A stretch of DNA of 32,630 nt, taken from NCBI GenBank assembly GCA_020025075.1, contig JAHHSR010000014.1, positions 1-32,630 on the forward strand, given 5' to 3'. Each line of letters begins with the position of its first letter. The stretch's first letter is position 1. Origin of the DNA: Pectinatus sp. (GTDB lineage: Bacteria; Bacillota; Negativicutes; Selenomonadales; Selenomonadaceae). This document shows positions 32,564-32,630 of the stretch, in pieces. The position numbers were made by a program, and so were the translations under genes. Under the pieces are notes generated by a model. It searched no databases, was not told the DNA's origin, and saw nothing but the letters and a program-made list of their open reading frames with translations.

Positions 32564-32630
32564 TCCTCGATAGCTCAGTTGGTAGAGCAATCGGCTGTTA
32601 ACCGATTGGTCGTAGGTTCGAGTCCTACTC
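32564..32630 (+). tRNA. tRNA-Asn (GTT), truncated by window end
   Basis: The acceptor 5' strand (TCCTCGA), D arm (GCTCAGTTGGTAGAGC), anticodon arm ATCGG-CTGTTAA-CCGAT and T arm GTAGG-TTCGAGT-CCTAC are all visible. The anticodon GTT is at 32597-32599, so it reads asparagine codons. The last five bases of the acceptor stem, the discriminator and any CCA lie outside the window. Confidence 0.96.

Noticed and set aside
1..32630. CRISPR array, prophage, toxin-antitoxin or secondary-metabolite cluster
   Set aside because: No regular repeats with spacers, phage structural genes, paired toxin-antitoxin genes or synthase genes were seen. Nearly all the sequence is accounted for by core genes.

Overview
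The window is a stretch of ordinary bacterial core chromosome, most likely from a Bacillota (Firmicutes) species and plausibly from the Negativicutes. The evidence is gene content and order (rqcH, dapF-yicC-remA-gmk-rpoZ-coaBC, an S-box before metK, priA-def-fmt, a T-box before thrS, asp23-amaP-DUF2273-nusB, xseAB-ispA-dxs-tlyA-nadK-mnmM-argR-recN, trpS-scpAB), purine-rich Shine-Dalgarno sites and TTGACA/TATAAT-type promoters. The genus cannot be named from the sequence alone. All genes lie on the + strand except rqcH (left edge) and a Bax-inhibitor-like membrane protein (about 11.5-12.3 kb).

Layout. (1) 1-1890: rqcH on the minus strand, divergent from dapF, with a hairpin at the extreme left edge that may be an insertion-sequence end. 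(2) 1892-5963: dapF-yicC-remA-gmk-rpoZ-coaBC, tightly packed with several overlapping stops and starts. (3) 5989-7530: promoter, SAM-I riboswitch with terminator, metK and its terminator. (4) 7575-11516: priA, then def-fmt with a candidate promoter of their own, ending in a terminator shared with the convergent membrane gene. (5) 11527-13090: a Bax-inhibitor/YccA-like gene (minus) divergent from a TVP38/DedA-like gene (plus). (6) 13094-15119: dapB-asd from a strong promoter, ending in a long stem-loop. (7) 15139-15700: an AT-rich island with a decayed lipoprotein gene. (8) 15701-17911: a threonine T-box leader and thrS. (9) 17930-19781: the Asp23 envelope-stress group and nusB. (10) 19810-31872: a nearly continuous run of genes from xseA to scpB, covering DNA repair, isoprenoid synthesis, rRNA/tRNA modification, NAD phosphorylation, arginine regulation, tryptophanyl-tRNA synthesis and chromosome condensation. 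(11) 31895-32630: a TetR-type regulator and a tRNA-Asn gene cut by the window end.

Themes. Aspartate-family metabolism recurs: dapF, dapB and asd make diaminopimelate precursors, metK uses methionine, and thrS uses threonine. Two of these genes have classic RNA switches. Translation is also well represented: rqcH, def, fmt, thrS, trpS, tlyA, mnmM and a tRNA.

I found no CRISPR array, prophage, complete insertion sequence or obvious new defence or biosynthetic system. The most unusual items are a site-2-protease homologue that has lost both zinc-binding histidines of HExxH, a lipoprotein pseudogene between asd and thrS, a thrS T-box with a changed base in its most conserved element, a hairpin between the priA ribosome-binding site and its start, and inverted repeats over the dapB and asp23 promoters.
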